From contig JAHHIF010000011.1 of NCBI GenBank assembly GCA_019358875.1, positions 62,001 to 126,000 on the forward strand: a stretch of 64,000 nucleotides of DNA, in the 5' to 3' direction. Shown in pieces: positions 53,069 through 62,500 of the stretch; the first letter of the stretch is position 1, and every line of letters begins with the position of its first letter. The notes under the pieces were generated by a model. It saw only the letters and a program-made list of their open reading frames with translations, was not told the DNA's origin and did no database searches. Origin of the DNA: Symplocastrum torsivum CPER-KK1. GTDB taxonomy: Bacteria; Cyanobacteriota; Cyanobacteriia; Cyanobacteriales; Coleofasciculaceae. A program made the position numbers and the translations under genes.

Positions 53069-53265
53069 TCAGATCTTGCACCTTATCACCCACAGACTGG
53101 AAGTCTGGGGCTACACAAACATAGACGCTTTCTTCGGCTTCCCGCAGGGTAGCCTGCCTGGAACAGGCTTCAAAACCCTTAATTTTGCGTTAGTCCGCCT
53201 ACGCGGACTTTGTTTATATAGCCATAGCCGCGATTGAAATCGCCAGGGCTTGGTGCAAGATCTGA
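53069..53265. repeat. MITE-like element with 14-bp inverted ends and nested hairpins
   Basis: A 197-bp segment bounded by perfect 14-bp inverted repeats (TCAGATCTTGCACC at 53069-53082, its complement at 53252-53265). Inside are at least three more palindromes: AGCCTG/CAGGCT, AGTCCGC/GCGGACT and GCGATT/AATCGC. There is no open frame. It resembles hairpin-rich non-autonomous elements scattered in cyanobacterial genomes. Clear target-site duplications are not visible. Confidence 0.85.
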
Positions 53266-53322
53266 GATGCCATACTCTCTCTCAGGCACTGATAATAGTA
53301 TTGAGACATAACAGATACACCA

Positions 53323-55236
53323 TTGCTTAAGCGAAGAAGACACTATAAATTGCTTTTTTATTGTTTTCTGGGTCTGAGCCTAGTCATTTTAGGTTCAGGC
53401 GCTTTTCTCTACTATCAGTTCTTACAAGCTGCTGGAGAGAGGCATTCAACCAACTATAAAATTTATAGTCAAGCACTTTTTAATCAGCCTAGTTATTATC
53501 CTCTAAATCAACCGATTTCATCTCGTCACTATCAACCAGTAGGAACCTGGACGGGACGCTTGATTTTACCAACAAAAGAGCAACGCCAAACGGTTAATGG
53601 TGTTCTCTTTGAAGTTCATCATGCGGATACTGCTCATCAGAATTTAGTAGGAACGATAGTGAACTTGAGGTGGAGCAATGATGCAGAGGTGCAAGATTAT
53701 GTGCAGGCAGTCACCCAAGATGTTCGCTTCAACCAACAAACGCAAGACAGTAAAAACCAAGGAAACTTGCATCCCGATCGCTTAAATAATTGGCTGCAAG
53801 TTGACCCCTTGGAATCACTGGCTGGAGCAAGACCTGATGATAATGTGATGGTAATGCTGAAAGCGCCAACTGTTGTACAGGAAACAGGCAGTGAGCGCCC
53901 AACATTGCTCCTGAAAAACGAACCGATCCAAATTACAGGTCGTTATTACGGCTTAGTGACGATTACTGAGCCGCAGATTAAGAGTTCTGATACATTTTTA
54001 GTGCGTCACTTTAACCCAAATTCAAAGCAATTTGATGGTTCCGAAGAGATGATTCGGATTCCGCAAGTTCCAGCAGATCGGCGTGGAGTATTCCGCTCTA
54101 AAAACCAAGGTTTAGAAAAATCACCTTTTAACTCAAGTGGCTGGTATATTTATGGCGCTAAAGATGCCGATGGCATTTTTGTGACACAAGCGATCGCACC
54201 TCGCTCCCTATTACAACTCCAGCCCGATGAAATACGCTTGGGAAGAAAAGCGGCAGTTAACTACATTAACAAAAAATACTGGCGAGGCACCCAGGCACAA
54301 AAGGGCAAAGCGAAAACCCTTCTCCTCGACCCAACTACGAAACAAAGCAAGCAAGCGCTATCTCAATGGCGAGAAGGAGACCAAGCAATTGTCCTGCATA
54401 CCTTTGGGGGCATAGGTGGGAAAAAAGCAGAATCGGCTCCCCTTGGTGTAGTCACAGGTCATTTTGCCTATGGACTAGCCAGTGTCGTGCGGGAACCCTT
54501 GACCCAAGAATTACGCTTTGACATTGAATATCAACAAGTTTACGCCCATAACCCGGATGGTATTGTTTCTGGGACAATCTCATGGTCAGGTTACATGGGC
54601 GATTTGCAACGGGGTTGGTTGGGCAATCGCCCGGTTTCGGATATTCTAATCAAACTGGATGCGGTGACTGAAGATTACAACTTTGACGGCATCATAGTGT
54701 CACCTCTAAAAGAATTTACTCGCCAGATGGATATCATGATGGCGCGTTACCGGATTGGAGATGGTACAGGTGTTGCCATCGTGAAACCAGCTACCTCTTG
54801 TGTCCAGGATGCTAACCAGGCACTATATGCAACTATTAAGCGAATTGAGGCGGCAATCCAAACTAATCCTGATATTCAAGATTGGCTCCAGCGTTATCCC
54901 GATCACTCTCAAACTCGACGTTTTGGGAAGTTGGTGAAGTTAGGGCGATCGCTAGAGCGTCAACTGGTGCCACTGGGGATTGTGCGCTCTGATTGGCGCA
55001 AAAATGCTCAACTGCTTGCAGGAACTCAATCAAAAACAAGCTCTGCAAGTAATTTCTTGGCGGCATTGACGACTTGGCGAACGGTACTACCACGACGAGC
55101 ACACGATGAAATTGCCACAACTTTTCTCAAGAATGGAGCGTCTATGTGGTTAATCCGCACAAATCAGGTAGGTGGATTCGACTCAGATATTGAGCCACTT
55201 GCCCCTACTGCATTATTCGGTCATCGTGTTCATTGA
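53323..55236 (+). CDS. Large membrane-anchored protein of unknown function
   Basis: A 637-residue protein with one N-terminal membrane helix (about residues 9-30) and a long extracytoplasmic part. Conserved-looking blocks include PVGTWTGRLILPTKEQR, LHPDRLNNWLQVDPLESLAGARP, SGWYIYGAKDADG and GYMGDLQRGWLGNRP. I recall, but cannot verify, cyanobacterial relatives that carry a C-terminal CPBP/CAAX protease domain; this protein has none and ends soon after EPLAPTALFG. It could be a truncated member. The start is TTG at 53323; no ATG fits. Confidence 0.65.
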   Translation: MLKRRRHYKLLFYCFLGLSLVILGSGAFLYYQFLQAAGERHSTNYKIYSQALFNQPSYYPLNQPISSRHYQPVGTWTGRLILPTKEQRQTVNGVLFEVHHADTAHQNLVGTIVNLRWSNDAEVQDYVQAVTQDVRFNQQTQDSKNQGNLHPDRLNNWLQVDPLESLAGARPDDNVMVMLKAPTVVQETGSERPTLLLKNEPIQITGRYYGLVTITEPQIKSSDTFLVRHFNPNSKQFDGSEEMIRIPQVPADRRGVFRSKNQGLEKSPFNSSGWYIYGAKDADGIFVTQAIAPRSLLQLQPDEIRLGRKAAVNYINKKYWRGTQAQKGKAKTLLLDPTTKQSKQALSQWREGDQAIVLHTFGGIGGKKAESAPLGVVTGHFAYGLASVVREPLTQELRFDIEYQQVYAHNPDGIVSGTISWSGYMGDLQRGWLGNRPVSDILIKLDAVTEDYNFDGIIVSPLKEFTRQMDIMMARYRIGDGTGVAIVKPATSCVQDANQALYATIKRIEAAIQTNPDIQDWLQRYPDHSQTRRFGKLVKLGRSLERQLVPLGIVRSDWRKNAQLLAGTQSKTSSASNFLAALTTWRTVLPRRAHDEIATTFLKNGASMWLIRTNQVGGFDSDIEPLAPTALFGHRVH

Positions 55237-55340
55237 GCTTTTATCGTGTTGGTGTCTCCTCTCATTGGGTACAACAGCTAGACGAGAGTGAGTAACATTT
55301 GCTATCGAAAAGTCCGCTGCTAATCCTCACAAGGTCAGAC

Positions 55341-56105
55341 TTAAACTTCATCAGGATTGATGCCCAATTGCCGTAGCTTCTGGCCCAGTCGATCGGCGCG
55401 TTCTGCACCTGTGGAAATGACTTGTCCATCGCGATCGCACCAGCGCAACCACAGCCTAGTCACTGCCTCTTCAAACTGCCCTTCCCACAGCGTTAGCCCC
55501 AAGCCAACGGTTTCCAACCAAACAGACTGCCCCACTTCGACAATCCCCTCGACTGGTGTGAGTTCCACATACCGTCCTGATGTTAGTGTCCAGACTCGTA
55601 GCAGCGCCCTATTCATCTCACGCTCACCCTGAATCTGCCGCAGTGGATCGAACACCACATAGTAAGGGACACCAATCTGAGCATAAATGTCTTTCTTGCA
55701 AACTTCCTTGCCCTTTTGTTGCGATTTCTGGCTCAGGGTTAACTCATCGCCTTCCTGATTCGACACGATCTCAATGCAGACATCGGGGACTTTGCCAAAC
55801 TCCCAAACGAAATAGGAGCGATTTCGCCTCTGAGATAAATCCTCGGCACGTTGCACCCCTAAACTGAGCAGAACATCAGGAACAATTGGATCGTCCTTCA
55901 ACTTGTAGAACAATCCCACATTTGCAGCCGCTAAAAAAGGGGACGGCAGTGCTTTAGAACTATAAACAGGTTCCACCAGTAACCGTTGCTGTTCAGATTG
56001 AAAATTATCCATAGGGGTATCGTCCTCGATGACAAGGTGGCTAATGTCAAGCTTGGTGACGATTTCTTCCGAATAGTCTTCTGTATTGAGCAGTTGTTGA
56101 GTCAT
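55341..56105 (-). CDS. Uma2-family (DUF820) endonuclease-like protein
   Basis: About 254 residues of the PD-(D/E)XK-fold Uma2 family, heavily expanded in cyanobacteria. VPDVLLSLGV, FGKVPDVCIEIVSN and KDIYAQIGVPYYVVFDP are the family blocks. A C-terminal extension of about 60 residues follows. The ATG at 56105 is preferred to the TTG at 56114. The biological role of these proteins is unknown, and many copies occur per genome. Confidence 0.9.
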   Translation of the reverse strand: MTQQLLNTEDYSEEIVTKLDISHLVIEDDTPMDNFQSEQQRLLVEPVYSSKALPSPFLAAANVGLFYKLKDDPIVPDVLLSLGVQRAEDLSQRRNRSYFVWEFGKVPDVCIEIVSNQEGDELTLSQKSQQKGKEVCKKDIYAQIGVPYYVVFDPLRQIQGEREMNRALLRVWTLTSGRYVELTPVEGIVEVGQSVWLETVGLGLTLWEGQFEEAVTRLWLRWCDRDGQVISTGAERADRLGQKLRQLGINPDEV

Positions 56106-56252
56106 GAGCAGCAATCAGAACCCGACAATTTATTATCGTCTAATTAGCTAGAACCGATGACGGCACAAGAGCGGGAACTGGGGCGATCACTTAAGTCAAT
56201 TTCGAGCTTGTTTTTGAAAATTATCGATTAAGCAAAACACCAAGTTGAATGT

Positions 56253-57194
56253 TCAACAGCTTATTAAAGGTAATCCTTCAATTCCAACTTCGAGACGCAC
56301 GACTTGGGCAGGCGCAATACCTGTTGGTAAGGGTAGGGACATCCCGCCATTGGTGACAACATAAATGCCTGTACGATCGCCTTCCACTCGACCAAACGCC
56401 AATGCTGTGCTGCCCGTCATTCCTTGTTCGGCTTGGGCGATCGCACTCACCTTACCATCTGGTGTAATCTTCACCACGCTGTTGTAGATGTGAGTTGTGC
56501 CGTAGAGATTGCCAACGCGATCAAAGGCAAAATCATCAATATTGACTTGACTAACAAATATCTCCGGTTCCCCAGGCTGACGGTTAGCCTGAATGGGAAT
56601 GCGGACAAGCTGCTGTTTTTGTGTATTTGAGGCATAAAGCACATCATCAAAACGCTTCAGACCATTTACCGCAGGAAACTCCTGATCCGGGGAGGTTCGC
56701 GCCAGGAGAGGATGTTCTAACCAAATACGAATAGTTTTTTGCCTTGCGTTTAGTTCCCAAATCGCGCCCCTGTAAGAGTCAGCAATTAAGTAGTAATCTC
56801 CAGTTAGATGAGTCAATCCATTCAAAAACATCGCCTCTGGGACGGATAGGAGCGTATCTACTACACCTTGAGGAGAAATTTTGAAAATGGTGGAGGTTCC
56901 CTGTTCATCCCAGCCTGTTAGTAGTAAATTGCCATCTGGGGTAAAGGCAAGTCCTGTTGCTTTGCCGCTAACCTCGACGTGGATAACTGGTATTTTGTCT
57001 GCACCAATACGAATCACCTTGCCCTCAAAGTGATTTGTAATAAACAGTGTGTTGTCAGAGGCGATCGCAATACTTTCCAAAAACGTGTTCATCGGGAAGG
57101 CAGCAATCTGCTGACTCGGAACCAAATCGACAGGCGTATTTTCAAAAATTGGAGGCAGTCCGGCTGGAGTCGGCATGAATTTAGCCCTTACCAT
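56253..57194 (-). CDS. SMP-30/gluconolactonase-like beta-propeller protein
   Basis: About 313 residues of repeated beta-propeller blades with SMP-30/gluconolactonase/strictosidine-synthase-like features (ATGLAFTPDGNLLLTG, LNGLTHLTGDYYLIADSYRGAIW, DDFAFDRVGNLYGTTH). No signal peptide. The metal site cannot be assigned with certainty. The frame opens with TTG at 57209; the ATG at 57194 is preferred, and the ATG at 57176 is also possible. Confidence 0.75.
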   Translation of the reverse strand: MVRAKFMPTPAGLPPIFENTPVDLVPSQQIAAFPMNTFLESIAIASDNTLFITNHFEGKVIRIGADKIPVIHVEVSGKATGLAFTPDGNLLLTGWDEQGTSTIFKISPQGVVDTLLSVPEAMFLNGLTHLTGDYYLIADSYRGAIWELNARQKTIRIWLEHPLLARTSPDQEFPAVNGLKRFDDVLYASNTQKQQLVRIPIQANRQPGEPEIFVSQVNIDDFAFDRVGNLYGTTHIYNSVVKITPDGKVSAIAQAEQGMTGSTALAFGRVEGDRTGIYVVTNGGMSLPLPTGIAPAQVVRLEVGIEGLPLISC

Positions 57195-57275
57195 ATATGA
57201 TGACAACATCTGTAGAATAAGCTTCTAAGCGGCTCCACATCTAGGCAAGCACTAGCGTTGTTGATAAAAATTTTG

Positions 57276-57300
57276 TGGGATGGGCATCTTGCCCATCCCA
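57276..57300. repeat. Palindromic TGGGATGGGCA hairpin repeat
   Basis: A perfect 11-bp inverted repeat, TGGGATGGGCA then TCT then its complement, with no T-run. This GGGATGGGCA type of palindrome is a common intergenic element in cyanobacteria. The rest of 57210-57811 has no gene that I can support. Confidence 0.7.
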
Positions 57301-57811
57301 ACTATGTAACTTAAATGTGGAATAGCTTACCTGTCTGTTTTACCAAGGTTTCAAGTTCGTCTAGCTCAGACATCGAACTTGCAGAACTTGTGAAACTCTC
57401 GCTAGCTTGACTGAACTTCTGGGTACCTAGCTGACTCTCATCTCACAAGCTGTGTCAATGCCTTATCTCATGCGATCGCGTTTGGTCTTGGAACCAGAAC
57501 ACACCCTTTTACGTCTACAGCGAAAAAACTAATCCTTAAAACTAGCATTTATTTGCTAAAAATACATCTTATCTTTACAACATTTTGAGCAAATTCTCCT
57601 GATCCAAGGCACTAGCACAAGAAGATTGGTTAGTAAAAGAACTGAGAACTCTGATTGAGTCGTGCAGAAATAATTTACCTGTTTAAGGGGACGCGGCAAC
57701 ATGGAGAGTTCTTTTTTACCTTTCCTATCGTTAACTGTCTGCTGAAATCGGTAACGTATTGTCTTGCGATTCCTCTCACGTCCTCAGGCGCTATGAAGTT
57801 GCAGGAAAAGG

Positions 57812-58051
57812 ATGAGTAAACAATTATTGAGTGTGGTCATGACCTTACCTATGGTGATTGTCGGGGTAGGTCTACATTTCGCCAATATTCCGCTCAACAA
57901 TTTAGTAAATCTTCAATTTACTAGACAAAGTGCGAGAATTTCTCAGGTTACACTCGATAGTCAGGCATCTTCACCAATTCTCCAGGCAGCCAGGGATGAA
58001 CAAAATAAGGAGTGTCAGCTACTAGGCATCTGTGACGATAGTAGTAGCTAG
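57812..58051 (+). CDS. Small exported or membrane protein, unknown
   Basis: A 79-residue frame with AGGAAAAGG right before the ATG. The N-terminus (MSKQLLSVVMTLPMVIVGVGLHFA) is a plausible signal or anchor. The C-terminus has two cysteines (ECQLLGICDD). I know no family. The good ribosome site and the signal-like start favour a real gene, but it may be spurious. Confidence 0.45.
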   Translation: MSKQLLSVVMTLPMVIVGVGLHFANIPLNNLVNLQFTRQSARISQVTLDSQASSPILQAARDEQNKECQLLGICDDSSS

Positions 58052-58206
58052 GATGTGATTACTGATGGGGCATCTTTTTTTCTGCATAAGCTTTTTGAGC
58101 GGGTTGCTATTTTCTCTTGAGGGTAAAACAGCGAGAGAAGACTGTAACATCTGCCATCAAAAAGTCACATGCAATTAACCGAAATAAAGAAGGAAGATGA
58201 CTTCTT

Positions 58207-59568
58207 ATGGGACTCGATCTACCAAGATTTTATAAAGCCTGTAATCCTAGTAAGCCTCTCACCGTTGGTGAGCAGGAAGATCGGCAGTACTATATTGATT
58301 TTTCTTCGGTTAGAGGAAGTAAAATCATTGAATCATTGAAGCGGACAATCACGCTCATTTCACCGGATGAGCCGACTTGTCAGCTATTTACAGGACATAT
58401 AGGCTGTGGGAAATCTACCGAGTTGCTCAGGCTAAAAACCGAGTTAGAGCAACAGGGATTCCATGTCGTTTATTTCGAGTCTTCTCAAGACTTAGACATG
58501 GCTGACGTTGATATTACCGATATCTTACTCAGCGTTGCGGGTCAAGTTAGTGAAAGTCTCGAAGCGATAAAAATCAAGCTCAAACCGGGCTACTTTGCCA
58601 ATCTTTTTACCGAGATTGCTGATTTTTTGCAAACGCCAATCGATTTGGAAGCGCAAGCAGAACTATCGGTGGGGATTGGTAAAATTACCGCCAAAACAAA
58701 AGAAAGTCCAAAGCTTCGCCGTCGGTTGCGGGAATACCTGGAGCCTCGCACGGGTGGGATTTTGGAATCGATTAATGAAGAACTACTTGAACGTGCAACT
58801 ACTGAATTAAAGCGGCGGGGTAAAGCAGGATTAGTCGTGATTGTCGATAATCTGGATCGGGTTGATGTACGCCCTCTTCCTTCGGGGCGATCGCAACCAG
58901 AATACTTGTTTATTGACCGGGGGGAACAACTACGAAAACTCAATTGTCACGTCGTCTACACGATTCCCCTGGCATTAATTTTCTCAAATGATTGTGAAAC
59001 GCTCAAAAATCGCTTGGGTGGTGGACTAACTCCCAAAGTTTTACCAATGGTGCCAGTCCGACAACGGGATGGTGAGGAGTTTCAGCAAGGGATGAATCTA
59101 CTGCGGCAGATGGTGTTGGTGCGAGCCTTCCCCAACGCGCCAATCAACCAACAGCCAGAGTTGATTACACAGGTTTTCGATCATCCAGAAACCTTAAATC
59201 GCCTCTGCCGTGTCAGTGGAGGTCATGTGCGGAACTTGTTGGGGCTACTATTTGATTGCCTGAGACAAGAAAGCCCACCTATCCCTCGTGAGTGCTTAGA
59301 AAGCGTGATTCGTGAACGCCGGGATTACCTGACTTCATCAATTACCGATGATGAATGGGAGTTGCTGTTTCAGGTCGTACAACATCAAACTGTAAGAGGG
59401 GACACGCAATACCAAACCTTGCTACGAAGCATGATTGTTTTTGAATACCGCGACCATCAGGGGTCTTGGTTTGGGATTAATCCGGCTTTAGAAGAGGCGC
59501 AAAAATTTCAATTATGGTTGAAACACAGCGATCCGAAGACGTTGCCGTATATAACGAACGATCTTTAA
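58207..59568 (+). CDS. P-loop NTPase upstream of STAND-WD40 protein
   Basis: A 453-residue ATPase. Walker A is GHIGCGKST (63-71) and Walker B is VVIVDNLDRVD (210-220), in an AAA/STAND-like frame. An N-terminal LPRFYKACNPSKPL and a helical region between the two motifs are present. A winged-helix-like region lies near the C-terminus (SGGHVRNLLGLLFD). It has no effector domain. Its end overlaps the start of the next gene by 55 bp in another frame, so the two products probably work together. Confidence 0.8.
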   Translation: MGLDLPRFYKACNPSKPLTVGEQEDRQYYIDFSSVRGSKIIESLKRTITLISPDEPTCQLFTGHIGCGKSTELLRLKTELEQQGFHVVYFESSQDLDMADVDITDILLSVAGQVSESLEAIKIKLKPGYFANLFTEIADFLQTPIDLEAQAELSVGIGKITAKTKESPKLRRRLREYLEPRTGGILESINEELLERATTELKRRGKAGLVVIVDNLDRVDVRPLPSGRSQPEYLFIDRGEQLRKLNCHVVYTIPLALIFSNDCETLKNRLGGGLTPKVLPMVPVRQRDGEEFQQGMNLLRQMVLVRAFPNAPINQQPELITQVFDHPETLNRLCRVSGGHVRNLLGLLFDCLRQESPPIPRECLESVIRERRDYLTSSITDDEWELLFQVVQHQTVRGDTQYQTLLRSMIVFEYRDHQGSWFGINPALEEAQKFQLWLKHSDPKTLPYITNDL

Positions 59569-62500
59569 GGGCGCTTGATAGGGCGATCGCACTTTCACTA
59601 GGGGAATTTTCTCTAGTGTTAGTGCGTTGCAACTACAAACGTCTGCGCGATCGCATGGTGCGTCGTTTGCGGGAACTTGCGGAAAACCGATACACGATTC
59701 GCGAGTTAACGCTACCTGAAACAGTCACAACCCTCTACACCACCATTCAAACCTACGGGCATGGTATGTGCCCGGATAATGAACCTTGTCCCGCCTTGTT
59801 CGTCTTAGGCATAGAGTCTGTCGTTGCGCTTGATGATTTACTGACATCCAGCAATCAAGTGCGTGATGAGTTTCGCAAACGGCTACCTTTCCCCTTGGTG
59901 TTGTGGGTAAATGACGAGGTACTTGCCTCGATAGTGCGGTTTGCGCCTGACTTCGCGAGTTGGGCGGCAACACCAATTCGCTTTGAAATCGCAACAACTG
60001 AGTTAATTGATTTCCTGCGGCAAAAGGCAGATTCGCTGTTCAATACTGTCCTCGGTGCTGAGAGTGGGAGATACGCCCCTTGGCGCGTTTGTACTCACCA
60101 TTCCACCCTCAATTTGGCAACGGGTTGCCGTTCTCGCTTAGAACTCGATTCTGCCCTCAGGGATTTACAAAGCCGCCAACACGTCATCAATCCTCAACTC
60201 GAAGCCAGCCTGCAATTTGTCTTTGGGCAATATGACTATGCCAGTGACTTCATCGATTCTGCTTTTGCTCATTACCAACAAAGCTTAAGATTTTGGCGAG
60301 CGAGTAACAATCTAGAGCGGCAAGGAGTTTTGCTGTTCTACATGGGGTTGTGTCATTGTCGCTTTGCTGACTTGCATCGATCACAACGACATCGCAATTT
60401 AGAGGAAGCCTGGCCTTATCTCTTGCAATGCGTTGATGTCTTTACTCAGGCAGGGCGTCGAGACTTGGTGGCTCAGTTTATCACTCAACTTGCCGAGGTA
60501 CTGCAACGATTGGAAGCGTGGGATGCTTTGCAAATCCTCTGTCAAAAGGCTGTCACCTTACATCAACTCTACGGCTCTAAAGTACAACTGGCTCAAGATT
60601 ACGGCTTTTTAGCAGAGGTGGCACTGTCCTACGCAAGATGGGAAAACGCCCAAGAGCAAGCAGAACTAGCCCTCGAAATTTTAGGGGAGGTTTCCAGCAA
60701 GCCTATTGAGCATCAAGGCTTACACCGCTTTTTATTGGCACAGTTGTATCAATTATTTTTGGTGAAATCGCAGCGACAGCTTGATCAATTGTCACAAGCG
60801 TCGCACAACCTGGAAACAGCTAGTAATGAACTGCAAAATGCGATCGCTTCAAGTGATCATCGCTACGAACCAGAGCGTTACCTTCACTTATTAGAAGAGT
60901 TGCGTACCCTTTACTTTGAGCAAGGACGGTACTTAGAGGCATTCCGGCTTAAGCAAGAACAACGATCAGTAGAGCAGTTGTATGGCTTTCGAGCGTTCAT
61001 TGGGGCAGCCCGCCTACAACCCCAGCGCCCTGTTACAAACCCAACCTTAGCACCCGTTGAGCAGCAAGAAATTGTCGCGCAGGAAATTGCTGCCTCCGGG
61101 CGTCAGCAGGATATTAACCGTTTAATTGAACGGATGAGTCGGGCTGACCACAAACTAACGGTAATTCACGGACATTCCGGTGTTGGTAAAAGTTCAATTG
61201 TTTCAGCAGGATTAGTGCCTGCGCTGAAGCATCGATCATTAGGCGATCGCATTGCTTTACCTCTTGTCCTGCAAGTTTACACCGATTGGGTTCGAGAACT
61301 TGGCAAAGGTCTAGGTCAAGCGTTAGATGATTATGGTTTGCGAGAAGGCGAAGAACCCATCAAGCTTAGCTTCAATGCCAGTCAAGATAACCCAGAAAAG
61401 ATTAAAAACCTTCTAGAGCAGTTACGACACAACGCTGAGCGGAACTTATTAACTGTTTTGATTTTTGACCAGTTTGAAGAGTTTTTCTTCACGTCTACCA
61501 ATCAATCAGAACGATTATTATTTTATGAATTCCTAAGAGATTGCCTCAATCTCTCCTTTGTGAAAGTTATCCTTTCTCTAAGAGAGGATTACCTACATTA
61601 CCTACTAGAATTTGAACAATTTAACTTTGAAGTCATTGATAACAATATCCTTGACAAAAAAGTTCGTTACTCTTTAGGAAACTTTTCTCTAGAAGATGCC
61701 CGTTCAGTCATCCAAAGCTTAACCGAAAGGGCGCATTTCTATTTAGAAGAAGCATTAATCGCTCAATTGGTACAAGATTTAGCAGGAGAACTGGGAACGG
61801 TTCGCCCGATTGAGTTGCAGGTTGTGGGAGCGCAACTGCAAGCGGAGAACATCACAACCTTAGCGCAATACAAGCAATCGGGACCCAAGCAAAGACTGGT
61901 TGAGCGGTTCTTGGAAAAAGTTATTACCGACTGTGGTCCTGAAAATGAACATGCGGCTTGGCTAGTCTTATACTTACTTACGGATGAAAATGATAACCGT
62001 CCTCTGAAAACTCGTGCCGAGTTAGCGGTCGAATCAGCAATAGAATCCCAAAAATTAGATTTAATTTTAGAGATTTTAGAAAAATCAGGTTTAGTCTTTC
62101 TCTTGCCAGAAGTTCCCACCAACCGCTATCAATTGGTTCATGACTATCTGGTTGAATTTATTCGCCAGAAAGAGCAATTAAATATTCAGATAGAATTACA
62201 GGAACTACGCAAAAAAGACAAACAGAAGCAGGATGAAATTGAGCAACTCCGCGCCAAACTGCGGGAAAAAGAACTCCGTACAAAACTAGCGAAAGCGACA
62301 GAACAACAACGTAATACGGAAGATAAGCTCAATCAAGTTCTTACTCAAAGCCTCCGAAAAGCCCGTTTGGTTGGAGTCGCACTAGCAACATTGACAGTGA
62401 TTGCTGGGGGACTGGGGTTGCGAAGCATGATTAGTGAAACGAATGCTCAATTGAGTGAAATGAGTGCATCCTCAGAAGTGCTAGTTTCTTCTAATCGAAA

